Positions 22,802 through 32,495 of a stretch of DNA of 64,000 bases are shown in pieces. Within the stretch, counting starts at the first letter, position 1. Every line of letters starts with the position of its first letter. This DNA comes from Streptosporangium brasiliense. GTDB lineage: Bacteria; Actinomycetota; Actinomycetes; Streptosporangiales; Streptosporangiaceae. Below the pieces are notes generated by a model. That model was not told where the DNA came from and ran no database searches. It saw only the letters and a list, made by a program, of their open reading frames with translations. The stretch is taken from positions 4,278,001 through 4,342,000 of the forward strand of contig NZ_JAUSRB010000002.1 in assembly GCF_030811595.1 (NCBI RefSeq), written 5' to 3'. Position numbers and translations under genes: made by a program.

Positions 22802-23511
22802 TCAGGCGCCCTGGGGCGGGGCGATGCCGGCGCGGGCGGCCTGGTAGCGGCGCCGGGCCACCCGCAGCGCGGCCGTGCGGTCCCGCTCGGGATCAGGGGC
22901 GGGCGCGGGCTCAGGCGGGGTGTACGGCATGCGCAGGTAGGCGCAGATCACGTTCACGATGGTCTGGCGGTGACCGGGGTTGTCCTGGGCCAGGCGCTCC
23001 AGCGCGTACAGGCCGGCCAGCCGCACCGCGGCCTTTCGTGGCCGAGCTGCTCGGCGGCCTTGGTGTACAGGTCGGTCACCCGGCGCTCGGTGGCGTCGTG
23101 CTTGGTGTTGTCGGCCACCTGCTTGGCCAGCGCGGCGTTGCGCTCGGCGATCTGCTCGGTCAGCTGGGCGTTGCGTTCGGCGAGGTAGGCGGTGACGTGC
23201 GCGGCGTGCTCTTGGTGGCGCTGACGGCGGAAGGCCGGCATCAGCGTGACCGCCGCGCCGACCCCGGCACCGGCCGCCAGCGCGGTCTGGATCGCGCCCT
23301 GACGGGCGGTGGCCTCGGCCGCGCTCCACCCGGCCCCCAGCAGCAGCCACGCCAGCCCACCGACCACCCCACCCACCAGCAGCGTGACCGGCACGATCCA
23401 CCACGCCGCCGGCCGGGGAGTACGCAACCGCGGCGGAACCACCTCCGCCGCGACAACCGGCACATCAACTCGGGAGGAAAGGCGACGCGGCAGTAACGGC
23501 ATGCCCTCCAT
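22802..23511 (-). pseudogene. Frameshifted membrane protein of pentapeptide-repeat type
   Basis: The first frame (from 23511) gives a transmembrane pair, AAWWIVPVTLLVGGVVGGLA and AAGAGVGAAVTLM, then a coiled coil (AERNAQLTEQIAERNAALAKQ) and DLYTKAAEQLGHE. The sense continues only in another frame as AAVRLAGLYALERLAQDNPG and onward to 22802. The switch occurs at the run of three A/T at 23035-23037; one extra base there restores the reading frame. Relatives I recall continue into pentapeptide repeats, which are absent here. It is either a true pseudogene or a single-base sequence error plus a truncation. Confidence 0.7.
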
Positions 23512-23555
23512 TCCAGCCGCCCGCAGCCCGCATCCGGCCGGACGCTACATGATCG

Positions 23556-23807
23556 TTACCGGAGGTGGATCGGACAGAGGTGGGCCGGACAGAGTGAAAA
23601 CACTGTCAGGTATGCGCCGCCGGTCGTGCGCGGGCGTCCGGTGGGCGGTGCCGAGGACGTGCCCGCCGGCTGAGCCTGACGCGCCCACAATCGCAGCGTC
23701 TCAGGGCTGATGCCCAGGTCCCGGGCCACCGAGACGATCGTCCGGGCCGGATCTGCCAGGTACAGCGCGACGGCGTCGGCTTTGAACTCGGGCGGGTGGA
23801 CCTCCAT
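23556..23807 (-). pseudogene. Truncated IS3-type transposase OrfA
   Basis: From the Met at 23807 the frame gives MEVHPPEFKADAVALYL, then IVSVARDLGISPETLRLWAR, the HTH of IS3-family OrfA proteins. After about 60 residues the similarity breaks (Pro/Thr-rich tail) and no OrfB core follows. It is a remnant insertion sequence beside the serine hydrolase operon. Confidence 0.65.
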
Positions 23808-23996
23808 GGCCACCAGGAACTCCTTGGTCTCCAGATCTCCATGATCTGGCACTCGAGGTGTCCACATCTCAGGGGGAGACCCCGTCCACACGTCAGCAGC
23901 GGTCGGCCAAGCGCGGCACTTGGTCGCGCAGGCCAATGTCCAGGCCATTTAATTTGGGTGTTCTGACAAACTTTGGCGCTTCACCCCCCTGCCACC

Positions 23997-25553
23997 ATGT
24001 CGGGCATGGATGTCGCAGAGAGGTTGTCTGACCTGGTGCACTCGTCGGTGCGGCCAGGAGGTCCCGGGCTCGCGATCGGGGTCTACTCCGACGGAAAGCT
24101 GATCCACCACGCAACTGCCGGAATGGCCAGCGTGGAGTTCGAGGTGCCGATCGACACCCGGACGCGGTTCGACATCGCGTCGATGAGCAAGCAGTTCACG
24201 GCCACGGCAGCCCTGCTGCTGTGCCGCGACGGGCGGCTCTCACTGGACGACGACATTCGCAAACACCTGCCGGAGCTCAAGCTGTCCGTGCCGGTGACCG
24301 TCGCCCAGTGCCTGCGTCACACCGGTGGCCTGCGGGAGTGGCTGTCCCTGTCCATGCTGGCCGGCCGGTCGCTGACCCGGATAACGCAAGCCCAGGCGCT
24401 GGCCTTCGTCGCCGGGCTGGCCGAGGTCAACTTCGAGCCGGGCACCGACTTCTCCTACTCCAACACCGGCTACATCCTCGTGACGTCCGCCATCGAACGG
24501 ATCACCGGGCAGTCGTTGCGCGCGTTCACGACCGAGCGCATGTTCGCCCCGCTGGGCATGACCGACACCCACTTCCGTGACGACAGCCAGGAGCCGCTGG
24601 CGAGGTACGCCTACGGCTATGACGTCTCGGAGCAAGGGGTGCGCCGCGCGGACACCGAGGAGTGCGCCGTCGGCGACGGCATGATCGTGACCAGCGTCGC
24701 CGACCTGGGGCCGTGGTTCGGCTTCCTCCACGACGGCCGGGTCCTCGGCGCTGACGTACGCGACGCGCTGCTCGAACGGGACGACACGGATGCTCCGTAT
24801 GCCCTCGGTATCTACCACACGACGGTCAGCGGGCAGCCCGCGTTCGGCCATGCGGGCGGCGCGCCTGGCTACCGCTCTCAGTTGCTCCTGCTGCCCGAGC
24901 AGGGCATCGGCATCGCGGCGCTGACCAACAACACCTCGATCGACCCCGGCAGGGTCGGCTACCAGGCGCTGCGCCTGGCCGCCGGGCTGCCCGACGAGGC
25001 CCGGCCCGCCCTCATCGAAGACCATGCGGCGGCCGAGGCGCTGAGCGGGTTCTGGCACGACTCGGGCACCGAGACGACATTCCAGGTCGAGCAGGCGGAC
25101 GACGGCAGGATCACGCTGACCGGCGGCGGCCACCTCTCAGGCACGTTCGCGCTCACGAGCGACGGGACCTGGCACGGTGGGGACAACCGGCTGCAGGTGA
25201 TCGACGGCGAGATCAGGGCGGGGTCGATCTACGCCCCGGGACGGGCCCGCGCCTTCCTGCCCTGCGCGGCGCCGGTCGAAGGCGCCATGCTGCCGGCGGC
25301 CGTCTACCTCAGCCCCGAGGTCGGAACCCTGGCCACGATCACCGATGAAGGTGTCCTGGAGCTCGGGCTGAGCCTGGTGGCGCCGATCGAGCCGGCCCCC
25401 GGCGGCTGCTTCTCCGCCGGCATGGTCACCCTCCGCCCGGACGGCGACGACCTCCTGGTCAGTATCCCCGGCACATACCGGCTGCGGTTCGTCCGCCAGC
25501 CCGACGGCACCCGCCCGGTCGGTGTGCCGCCCGGGCTCAACCTCACGGCCTGA
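23997..25553 (+). CDS. Serine hydrolase (class C beta-lactamase / D-aminopeptidase-like)
   Basis: A 518-residue penicillin-recognising hydrolase; starts at 23997 and 24006 are both in frame. The catalytic SxxK is SMSK near residue 63, the Tyr motif is FSYSNTGY near 160, and the third motif HAGG appears in FGHAGGAPGY. A C-terminal beta domain of about 170 residues follows, as in DmpA-unrelated D-aminopeptidases and esterases of this superfamily. No export signal is seen, so it should act in the cytoplasm. It heads an operon with a peptide ABC importer and an N-acyl-D-amino-acid deacylase. That context favours cleavage of peptides with D-residues over beta-lactam resistance (inference). Confidence 0.85.
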   Translation: MSGMDVAERLSDLVHSSVRPGGPGLAIGVYSDGKLIHHATAGMASVEFEVPIDTRTRFDIASMSKQFTATAALLLCRDGRLSLDDDIRKHLPELKLSVPVTVAQCLRHTGGLREWLSLSMLAGRSLTRITQAQALAFVAGLAEVNFEPGTDFSYSNTGYILVTSAIERITGQSLRAFTTERMFAPLGMTDTHFRDDSQEPLARYAYGYDVSEQGVRRADTEECAVGDGMIVTSVADLGPWFGFLHDGRVLGADVRDALLERDDTDAPYALGIYHTTVSGQPAFGHAGGAPGYRSQLLLLPEQGIGIAALTNNTSIDPGRVGYQALRLAAGLPDEARPALIEDHAAAEALSGFWHDSGTETTFQVEQADDGRITLTGGGHLSGTFALTSDGTWHGGDNRLQVIDGEIRAGSIYAPGRARAFLPCAAPVEGAMLPAAVYLSPEVGTLATITDEGVLELGLSLVAPIEPAPGGCFSAGMVTLRPDGDDLLVSIPGTYRLRFVRQPDGTRPVGVPPGLNLTA

Positions 25554-25630
25554 GCACGTACGGACTGACGCCACGGGGGCGAAGTAGCACCACTCCACAT
25601 CACATCCCAACCCACACAAGGCGGTATTCG

Positions 25631-27205
25631 ATGTCTGCCAAGCTCCGATCTCTGCTGGCCGGCGCGATGTGTGGCGTCCTGCTGTTGTCCGGCTGCGCCA
25701 CCAACGGCGGCGGTGGTGGTGGCAAGGCGAACGCCGACACGCTCACCCTGGCCACCGCGGCCCCGCCGAACGTGCTCGACATCGCCCACGGCTTCAACAC
25801 CTCGTCCACCCTGGCGCAGTTCGCCATCCTGGACACGGTGGTGACGCTCGGCGAGGACGGCTCGATCCAGCCGTCGCTGGCCGAGTCGTGGACCGAGCCG
25901 AAGCCCGGCATCTACGTCTTCAAGCTCCGCTCCGGCGTGGTGTTCTCCGACGGCTCCCCGATGACCGCCGACGACGTCGCCTACTCTCTGCGGCGCCACA
26001 CCGACCCCAAGATCGCCTCTCAGGCGGCCAGCACGGTGATCTTGGTGAAGAAGGTCGAGGCCACCGGCGAGCGCGAGGTGACGGTCGAACTGAGGAGCCC
26101 GAGCCCGACCTTCCTGCCCAACGCGGCGCTCGTCTGGCAGGTGGTGCCCAGGAAGCTGGCCGAGGCCCACCCCGACGACCTCGGTACGCCGGAGGCGCCC
26201 ACGCTGGGCACCGGCCCGTACAAAGTGGCCTCCTTCAGCGTTGACGGGCTCACCCTCGAACGCAACGACAAGTGGTGGCGCGGCCGAGCTCCCATGGCCA
26301 AGGTCAAGATCACTGCCATCAGCGAGCCCGAGGCCTTGCGGCTGGCGATCGCGTCGGGCTCGGTGGACGGCACCTTGCAGGTCCCACCGCAGGACGCCCG
26401 CAAGTGGGAGGGCATGAAGCAGGTCAAGGTCCGCTTCTACCCCGGCATGTCGATCGCCTTCCTGGCGCTCAACGTCAAGGACAAGTACCTGTCCGACGTC
26501 CACGTCAGGCGGGCCATCGCGCACGCGGTCGATCGCGAGGCCGTCCAGCGGACCGCCGTCGGCGACAAGGCGTCGGCGGCCTCGACCATCCTGCCGCTGC
26601 CGCAGCTCCAGACCCTGTACGGCCAGGCGTACGAGCAGGTGATCGCCTCGCTGCCCGCCTACCCGCACGATCTGGCGGCGGCCAAGGCCGAGATGGCGCA
26701 GTCGGCCTACCCCGACGGCTTCACGATCAAGGTCACCTACGCCACCGACGATCAGCGCGTCGACGCGCTCCAGTCGATCGCGGCCGACCTCGCCAAGATC
26801 GGCATCCGGGTGGAGCTCAAGGGGATGCCGCACGATGCCGAGCGGGCCAAGCGTTTCCGCCACGAGAACCTCACCCTGAGTCTGTCGGAGCTCGGCTACG
26901 GCACCCCCGACCCCGGCGAGACGCTACCCGACCTGCTCGGCAGCACCGCGGCCAAGCCGCAGGGCTTCAACTTCGCCCAGTACGCCAGCCCCGAGCTGGA
27001 TGCCAGGCTGGATCGGATGCTGGGTCTGAAGGGCGAGAAGCGCAAGCAGGTGGTGACGGAGATCCTCACCGAGACCGCGAGGCAGATGCCCTATGTCCCG
27101 CTCTACTACGTTCACTATGGCATTGCGCTGAATGAGAAGTTCACTGAGAAGGTCGGCCCCTGGACGATCCAGCAGATCGCCTCCATCAAGCCTGCCGGCA
27201 ACTAG
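25631..27205 (+). CDS. Peptide ABC transporter substrate-binding lipoprotein
   Basis: A 524-residue SBP_bac_5 (DppA/OppA-like) lipoprotein. The signal has the lipobox LLSGC at about residues 18-22, followed by a Gly-rich linker, so it should be tethered outside the membrane. The mature part has the family pattern: ATAAPPNVLDIAHG, AESWTEPKPGIYVFKLRSGVVFSDG, LGTGPYKVASF and VRRAIAHAVDREAV. It binds di- or oligopeptides for import. It begins 77 bp after the serine hydrolase and 20 bp before the first permease, as part of one transcript. The last helix ends TIQQIASIKP without extension. Confidence 0.92.
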   Translation: MSAKLRSLLAGAMCGVLLLSGCATNGGGGGGKANADTLTLATAAPPNVLDIAHGFNTSSTLAQFAILDTVVTLGEDGSIQPSLAESWTEPKPGIYVFKLRSGVVFSDGSPMTADDVAYSLRRHTDPKIASQAASTVILVKKVEATGEREVTVELRSPSPTFLPNAALVWQVVPRKLAEAHPDDLGTPEAPTLGTGPYKVASFSVDGLTLERNDKWWRGRAPMAKVKITAISEPEALRLAIASGSVDGTLQVPPQDARKWEGMKQVKVRFYPGMSIAFLALNVKDKYLSDVHVRRAIAHAVDREAVQRTAVGDKASAASTILPLPQLQTLYGQAYEQVIASLPAYPHDLAAAKAEMAQSAYPDGFTIKVTYATDDQRVDALQSIAADLAKIGIRVELKGMPHDAERAKRFRHENLTLSLSELGYGTPDPGETLPDLLGSTAAKPQGFNFAQYASPELDARLDRMLGLKGEKRKQVVTEILTETARQMPYVPLYYVHYGIALNEKFTEKVGPWTIQQIASIKPAGN

Positions 27206-27225
27206 ACACAGAGCGGAGTAGACAT

Positions 27226-28176
27226 ATGGACTTCGCCAGGGTGGCGGTCAAGCGGCTGGGCGCGGTGGTGGTGCTGCTGCTGGCGCTGTCCGTACTCACT
27301 TACGCGCTGCTCGCCCTCGCGCCGGGCGGGCCCGAGCAGGCGCTGCTGGGCGATCGGGCCTCCACACCCGAGACGAGGGCGGCGATCCGCGCGCTGTACC
27401 ACCTGGACGAACCCTTCCCCGTGCGTTACTGGGAGTGGCTGACCGGGGCGCTGTCCGGAGACTTCGGCAGCTCCATCTACTTCCGGCAGCCGGTGTTGTC
27501 GGTGATCGGCGATCGGCTGCCGGTCACCACGACGCTGGCCGGTTTCGCGATCCTGCTGACCCTGGCCGTCGGCATTCCGGCGGGGCTGACCGCCGGCCTG
27601 CGCCGCGGCGGTGCCCTGGACCAGGGCATCACCTTCAGCACCCTGGTCGCGCTGGCCTTCCCGCCGTTCGGGATCGCGCTGGTCCTGCTGTACACCTTCG
27701 GGGTGGCGCTGCAGTGGGTGCCGATCTACGGCTCCGACCAGATCAGCAACTACGTCCTGCCGGCGACCGCGCTCGCCCTCGGCCAGGCGGCTGTGGTGAT
27801 CCGGCAGACCAGGGCCGCGGCCTTGGACGTCGGCGGCCAGGACTACGTCACCTTCGCCAGGGCCAGAGGGCTGTCGCGGCTGCGGATCTGGGGCGGCTAC
27901 TCGCTGCGCAACGCCGCTCTGCCGGTGCTCACCGTCGCGGGGCTGCTGGCCGCGGGGAACCTGACCGGCGCGGTCTTCGTGGAGCAGGCCTTCAGCCTGC
28001 CCGGCCTCGGCAGTCTGCTGATCCAGGCCGTCAACCAGAAGGACATCCCCTTGGTACAGGCACTGGTCCTGCTCGGCGGCGCCGTCGTGATCGCGGTGAA
28101 CCTGCTCGTCGACCTCGCCTACATGGTGGTCGACCCGCGCGTCAGGCACGGAGCCTCCACGAGGGCGGAGGCGTGA
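27226..28176 (+). CDS. Peptide ABC transporter permease (DppB type)
   Basis: A 316-residue inner-membrane permease with about six transmembrane helices. The first (VVVLLLALSVLTYALLALAPGG) is followed by the long DppB-type periplasmic segment with TRAAIRALYHLDEPFPVRYWEW. The cytoplasmic EAA loop (DYVTFARARGLSRLRIWGGYSLRNA) is clear, and the FVEQAFSLPGLGSLL block is typical. ATG with GGAGTAG-like purines upstream. Its last bases overlap the next permease start as GTGA, so translation is coupled. Together with the DppC-type gene it forms the channel. Confidence 0.92.
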   Translation: MDFARVAVKRLGAVVVLLLALSVLTYALLALAPGGPEQALLGDRASTPETRAAIRALYHLDEPFPVRYWEWLTGALSGDFGSSIYFRQPVLSVIGDRLPVTTTLAGFAILLTLAVGIPAGLTAGLRRGGALDQGITFSTLVALAFPPFGIALVLLYTFGVALQWVPIYGSDQISNYVLPATALALGQAAVVIRQTRAAALDVGGQDYVTFARARGLSRLRIWGGYSLRNAALPVLTVAGLLAAGNLTGAVFVEQAFSLPGLGSLLIQAVNQKDIPLVQALVLLGGAVVIAVNLLVDLAYMVVDPRVRHGASTRAEA

Positions 28177-29027
28177 GCGCCGTGGCGGCGCCGGCCGCAG
28201 GAAGCAGGCTCGCGCCCCGCCGGGTGCTGGGCCTGATCTCCCTGGTCGTGCTGGTGGTCATCGCGCTGGCGACGCTGCTCGGCCCGTGGCTGGCGCCCTA
28301 CGACCCCGGCGCCCAGAACGCCGCACTCGGCGCCGTGGGACCGGGTGCCGACCATCTGCTCGGCACCGACAACCTCGGCCGCGACGTGTTCTCGCGGCTG
28401 CTGGCCGGGGCGCGTACCGCGCTGATCGGCCCGATCTTCATCGCCGCCGGGACCACCGTGCTGGGCACCACGCTGGGCCTGCTCGCCGGGTTCCGGCGGG
28501 GCTGGCTGGACGCGATCATGATGCGGCTGACCGACCTGATGTTCGCCCTGCCAGGGCTCCTCATCCTCATCGTGGTGGTCGGGGTCGCGGGCGGGTCGTA
28601 CGTCACGGCGGTGGTCGCGCTCATCGTGCTCGGCGCCCCCGTCGACATCAGGGTGATCCGCAGCCTCGCGCTCAGCCAGCGGGAACTGGCCTACGTCGAC
28701 GCGGCGCGCACGATGGGTCTGTCCGACCGGCGGATCATGTTCCGCCACGTGCTGCCCAACCTGGCGCCGACGGTGACCTCCAATCTGCTGCTCAGCTTCG
28801 TCTTCGCGCTGATCGCCCTGTCAGGCCTGTCCTTCCTGGGCATCGGGCTGCCGTCCGGCACCCCGGACTGGGGGCTGATGATCCAGGAGAACCGGACGAT
28901 CCTCGACCTCAACCCATGGGCCGCGGTGGCGCCCACCCTGCTCATCACGATCACGGCGGTGGCGGCCACGATCCTGGGCGACAAGATCTTCGAGCGCCTC
29001 AGCGCCGGGAAGGAGCTCACCGCATGA
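28173..29027 (+). CDS. Peptide ABC transporter permease (DppC type)
   Basis: A 284-residue second permease starting at GTG 28173, which overlaps the previous stop by 4 nt. It shows the N-terminal DppC helix (LGLISLVVLVVIALATLLGPWLAPYDP), the GTDNLGRDVFSRLLAGARTAL block, the EAA loop (YVDAARTMGLSDRRIMFRHVLPN) and FIALSGLSFLGIGLP-like sequence. It pairs with the DppB-type protein to form the transmembrane channel. The stop overlaps the ATPase start as ATGA, so the transporter genes are translated as a chain. Confidence 0.92.
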   Translation: MSAVAAPAAGSRLAPRRVLGLISLVVLVVIALATLLGPWLAPYDPGAQNAALGAVGPGADHLLGTDNLGRDVFSRLLAGARTALIGPIFIAAGTTVLGTTLGLLAGFRRGWLDAIMMRLTDLMFALPGLLILIVVVGVAGGSYVTAVVALIVLGAPVDIRVIRSLALSQRELAYVDAARTMGLSDRRIMFRHVLPNLAPTVTSNLLLSFVFALIALSGLSFLGIGLPSGTPDWGLMIQENRTILDLNPWAAVAPTLLITITAVAATILGDKIFERLSAGKELTA

Positions 29028-30781
29028 GCGACGAGCTGCTCAGGGTCAGCGGGCTCACCGTCAGCCTCGCGGACCGCCGGATCGTCGACGACGTCGACCT
29101 GGAGGTCGGCTCCGGTGAGACCGTGGGCCTGGTCGGCGAGTCAGGCAGCGGGAAGTCGCTGACCGCGCGGGCGGTCGCCGGTCTCCTGCCGCCGACGCTG
29201 ACCGCAGGCGGTTCGGTACGGATCTCCGGTACCGAGCTGATCGGCGCCTCGGAACGGGCGCTTCGCAAGATCCGCGGCCGGCGGATCGGGCTGCTCATGC
29301 AGGACCCGTTCGCGATGCTCAACCCACTGCTGACCGCCGGTGCCCACATCGCCGAGTCGCTGCCGCGCGGAGCCAGGCGCGACAGGCAGGAAGTCGTCCG
29401 CCGCCTCGCCGAGGTCGGCATCACCAACCCCGATGTGGCGCGCCGTTACCCCTTCCAGCTCTCCGGCGGCATGCGGCAGCGGGTCGCCATCGCCGCTGCC
29501 CTCGCGGGAGATCCGGAGCTGCTCATCGCCGACGAGCCCACCACGGCGCTCGACGCGACCATCCAGCATGAGATCATGCAGCTCCTGGCCCGCATCCAGG
29601 AGTCCCGTGGCATGGCCGTCCTCCTGATCACACACGACCTGCGGGTGGCCTTCCAGCTCTGCGACCGGGTGCAGGTCATGTACGCCGGTCGAGTCCTCGA
29701 ATCAGGGGAGAGCAAGGCTCTGGCCACCGCTCCCGGACATCCCTACACCCTCGGCCTGATCAGTGCCCTGCCGGCCGTGGAACGCACCGCTGTCCGGTTG
29801 GAGGGCATCCCGGGCTCGGTCCCCAGGGCCGCGGACGTCGCCTGCCAGTGCGCCTTCGCCGGCCGGTGCGGCCAACGGCAGGACGACTGCCTCACCGATC
29901 GGCCGCCGCTGCGACTGCTGGACTCCGGCCGGCTGACGGCCTGCAGGTACGACGTGGTTCCTGCCGGGTCGGTCGCCGCGCCCGCGACCGTGCCCTCCGC
30001 ACGCAAGGCCTCCTCCGGCGGCCCGCTGCTGCTGGTCGAAGGCCTGCGCAAAAGGTACGGCCAGGCCGTCGCGCTGGACGGCGTGGATCTGCGGATCGAA
30101 CCGGGAGAGCGTCTCGGACTGGTCGGCGAGTCAGGCTCCGGCAAGACGACGCTGGCCCGCTGCCTGCTCGGCCTGGTCGACCCCAGCGGCGGCAGCATCC
30201 AGCTCGGCGGCATGGACACCACGCGGCTGCGACGCCTGCCCGCCGCGCGGCAGCGTGAGGTGCGGCCCCTGGTGCAGTGCGTCTTTCAGGACCCGTCCAC
30301 CTCGCTCAACCCGGCCATGACGGTCGGCGCGACCCTGGCAGAGGCAGCCACCCTGGCCGAGGAGCAGAACCGGCGCCCGGTCGGCGAGATGCTGGAGCTG
30401 GTCGGCCTGCCGAGCGGTTACGCCAAGCTGCGGCCGCGTCAACTGTCGGGCGGGGAGAAGCAGCGGGTGGCCATCGCCCGGGCTCTCGCGGTCGGTCCGG
30501 CGCTGCTGATCTGCGACGAGCCGACCGCCTCGCTGGATGTGTCGGTGCAGGCACACATCCTTGAGCTGCTGCGTGCCGTCAACTCGGAACTGGGGACGGC
30601 GCTGCTGTTCGTCACACACGACCTGGCCGTTGTCCGGCAGGTCACTGACCGCATCGTGGTGTTGCTGCACGGCAAGGTGGTCGAGACCGGTGTCACCGCG
30701 TCCGTTCTGGACTCGCCCGGCCATGATTACACCCGCCGGCTCGTCGCCTCGGTGCCGACCTTCGCGAGGAGCGACGCATGA
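29024..30781 (+). CDS. Fused peptide ABC transporter ATPase (DppD-DppF)
   Basis: A 585-residue protein with two complete ATP-binding domains. The first has Walker A GESGSGKS (about 38), signature LSGGMRQRV and Walker B LLIADEPT. The second (from about 335) has GESGSGKTT, LSGGEKQRV and LLICDEPT. Between them lies the oligopeptide-transporter linker with Cys residues (CQCAFAGRCGQRQDDCL), which in this family may bind an Fe-S cluster. The usual case is two separate genes; here they are joined and serve as a heterodimer equivalent. Both start and stop overlap neighbours (ATGA), so the stoichiometry is fixed by coupling. Confidence 0.93.
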   Translation: MSDELLRVSGLTVSLADRRIVDDVDLEVGSGETVGLVGESGSGKSLTARAVAGLLPPTLTAGGSVRISGTELIGASERALRKIRGRRIGLLMQDPFAMLNPLLTAGAHIAESLPRGARRDRQEVVRRLAEVGITNPDVARRYPFQLSGGMRQRVAIAAALAGDPELLIADEPTTALDATIQHEIMQLLARIQESRGMAVLLITHDLRVAFQLCDRVQVMYAGRVLESGESKALATAPGHPYTLGLISALPAVERTAVRLEGIPGSVPRAADVACQCAFAGRCGQRQDDCLTDRPPLRLLDSGRLTACRYDVVPAGSVAAPATVPSARKASSGGPLLLVEGLRKRYGQAVALDGVDLRIEPGERLGLVGESGSGKTTLARCLLGLVDPSGGSIQLGGMDTTRLRRLPAARQREVRPLVQCVFQDPSTSLNPAMTVGATLAEAATLAEEQNRRPVGEMLELVGLPSGYAKLRPRQLSGGEKQRVAIARALAVGPALLICDEPTASLDVSVQAHILELLRAVNSELGTALLFVTHDLAVVRQVTDRIVVLLHGKVVETGVTASVLDSPGHDYTRRLVASVPTFARSDA

Positions 30782-32325
30782 ACGACCTGATTCTGACCGG
30801 TGGCCAGGTCCACGACGGATTCGGGAACCCGCCCATCACCGCCGACGTCGCCATCTCGGCAGGCCGGGTGACCGCCGTCGGCGCCGGGCTCGGGCCGGCC
30901 AGACGGACGGTCGACGTGGACGGGCTGGTCGTGGCGCCCGGGTTCGTGGATCCGCACAGCCACTCGGACAGCGTGCCGTTCCTGCCGGACGCCCAGCCGT
31001 TCAAGCTGTTCCAGGGAGTGACCACGGAGATCGTCGGCAACTGCGGCTTCTCCATGGGGCCTGCCGACCCGGCCACGGCGGGGCTGGCCCCGGTCAGCCT
31101 CGGGGGGCGGACGTTCGCGACGTTCGCCGAGTATCTGGACGCCGCTGAGGCGGCAGGGCCGAGCAACCACCTCGCCGCGATGGTCGGGCACAACACGGTG
31201 CGGCTGATGGTCGCGGGCATGGATCGGGAGCTGCCACCTGGTGGGCTGGACATGATGCGCGCGCATGTGGAAGAGGCGTTCAGGGCGGGAGCCTGCGGGT
31301 TCTCCAGCGGGCTGGAGTATGTGCCTGGCGCCTACGGCGACAGGGCGGAGCTGGTCGCCCTCGCGCTGGTCGCCCACCGGTACGGCGGGATCTACGCCAC
31401 CCACAGCCGCAGCGAGAGCGAGGGCCTGGCCGACGCGCTCGACGAGGCGATCGAGGTGGCCAGGTCCGCCGGCATCAGGTTGCAGGTGTCGCATTGCAAG
31501 GCGTCCGGGCGTGCCGTACACGGGTCCGCGAAGATGATCCTGGACAAGCTCGCCCAGGCCAGGCGCCAGGGCGTGGACGTCTGTGGCGACCAGTACCCCT
31601 ACCAGGCGTTCTGCACCGCCCTGGCCGCGATGCTGCCTCCCGAGGCCTGCGAGGGCGGGATCGACGCGATGCGCGCCAGGCTGGCCGACCCCGCCACCAG
31701 GGCCGCGCTGCTGGCCACGGCCGAGGGGCCGTCAGGGACCGGCGTCGGGCTGTGGCGCGAGCTCCACCCCGAGGACCTGCAGATCCTGGAGCACACCGAC
31801 CCGGCGGTGGTCGGCCGGACCCTGGCCCAGGTGCTGAACGGGCGCGAACCCTGGGACGCGCTGTGCGACCTGCTGATCGCCGACCCCCACGCGGCCACCG
31901 TGTGCCACACCATGCACGAGGACGACGTACTCGCGATCATGGCGGACCCGCTGGTGGCCATCGGATCAGACAGCGGCCTGCCGTTCGGGACGAACCATCC
32001 GCGCACCTTCGGCACCTTCCCCAGGTTCCTCGGCGACTACGTCCGCGACCAGGGCGTGGTGGGGCTGGCCGAGGCCATCCGCAAGGTCACCTCCACCACC
32101 GCCGCCCGGTTCGGCCTGGCCGACCGGGGCTGGCTCGGGCCGGGCGCCGCGGCCGACCTGGTGGTCCTCGACGAGGCCGCGATCGGCCACGCCGGCACCT
32201 ACGAGCAGCCGGACGTCCGTCCGACCGGGATGGTGCACGTCCTCCTTGAGGGCGAACCCGTGATCGTCGACGGCGAGTTCACCGGGGTACGGCGTGGCCG
32301 GATGCTCCGATCAGGGCGCCGATGA
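30778..32325 (+). CDS. N-acyl-D-amino-acid deacylase family amidohydrolase
   Basis: A 515-residue metal-dependent amidohydrolase (D-aminoacylase family). It should remove an acyl group from N-acyl-D-amino acids, or open related cyclic amides. The metal motif is PGFVDPHSHSD, the Cys-containing signature VGNCGFSMGP is the one seen in D-aminoacylases, and later metal and catalytic residues fit THSRSE, QVSHCKASG and IGSDSGLP. The start overlaps the ATPase stop as ATGA, making this the last gene of the importer operon. With the serine hydrolase and importer it points to uptake and breakdown of D-residue peptides or acylated D-amino acids (inference). Confidence 0.9.
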   Translation: MNDLILTGGQVHDGFGNPPITADVAISAGRVTAVGAGLGPARRTVDVDGLVVAPGFVDPHSHSDSVPFLPDAQPFKLFQGVTTEIVGNCGFSMGPADPATAGLAPVSLGGRTFATFAEYLDAAEAAGPSNHLAAMVGHNTVRLMVAGMDRELPPGGLDMMRAHVEEAFRAGACGFSSGLEYVPGAYGDRAELVALALVAHRYGGIYATHSRSESEGLADALDEAIEVARSAGIRLQVSHCKASGRAVHGSAKMILDKLAQARRQGVDVCGDQYPYQAFCTALAAMLPPEACEGGIDAMRARLADPATRAALLATAEGPSGTGVGLWRELHPEDLQILEHTDPAVVGRTLAQVLNGREPWDALCDLLIADPHAATVCHTMHEDDVLAIMADPLVAIGSDSGLPFGTNHPRTFGTFPRFLGDYVRDQGVVGLAEAIRKVTSTTAARFGLADRGWLGPGAAADLVVLDEAAIGHAGTYEQPDVRPTGMVHVLLEGEPVIVDGEFTGVRRGRMLRSGRR

Positions 32326-32495
32326 GCGTCCCGGCAGGCATCACGCCGGGTGTGCTCCTGCGCTCTTGCCCGTAGTTTGGTGTGGATCATAGAGGGGCGG
32401 AGGGGTCGGGGTGCTGTAGTGAGGCCATCCGGGCCGCCACCGCCCGCACCGGGGAAAACGCCGGGCGACCGGCCCGGTCCTCATACAATGACCCG

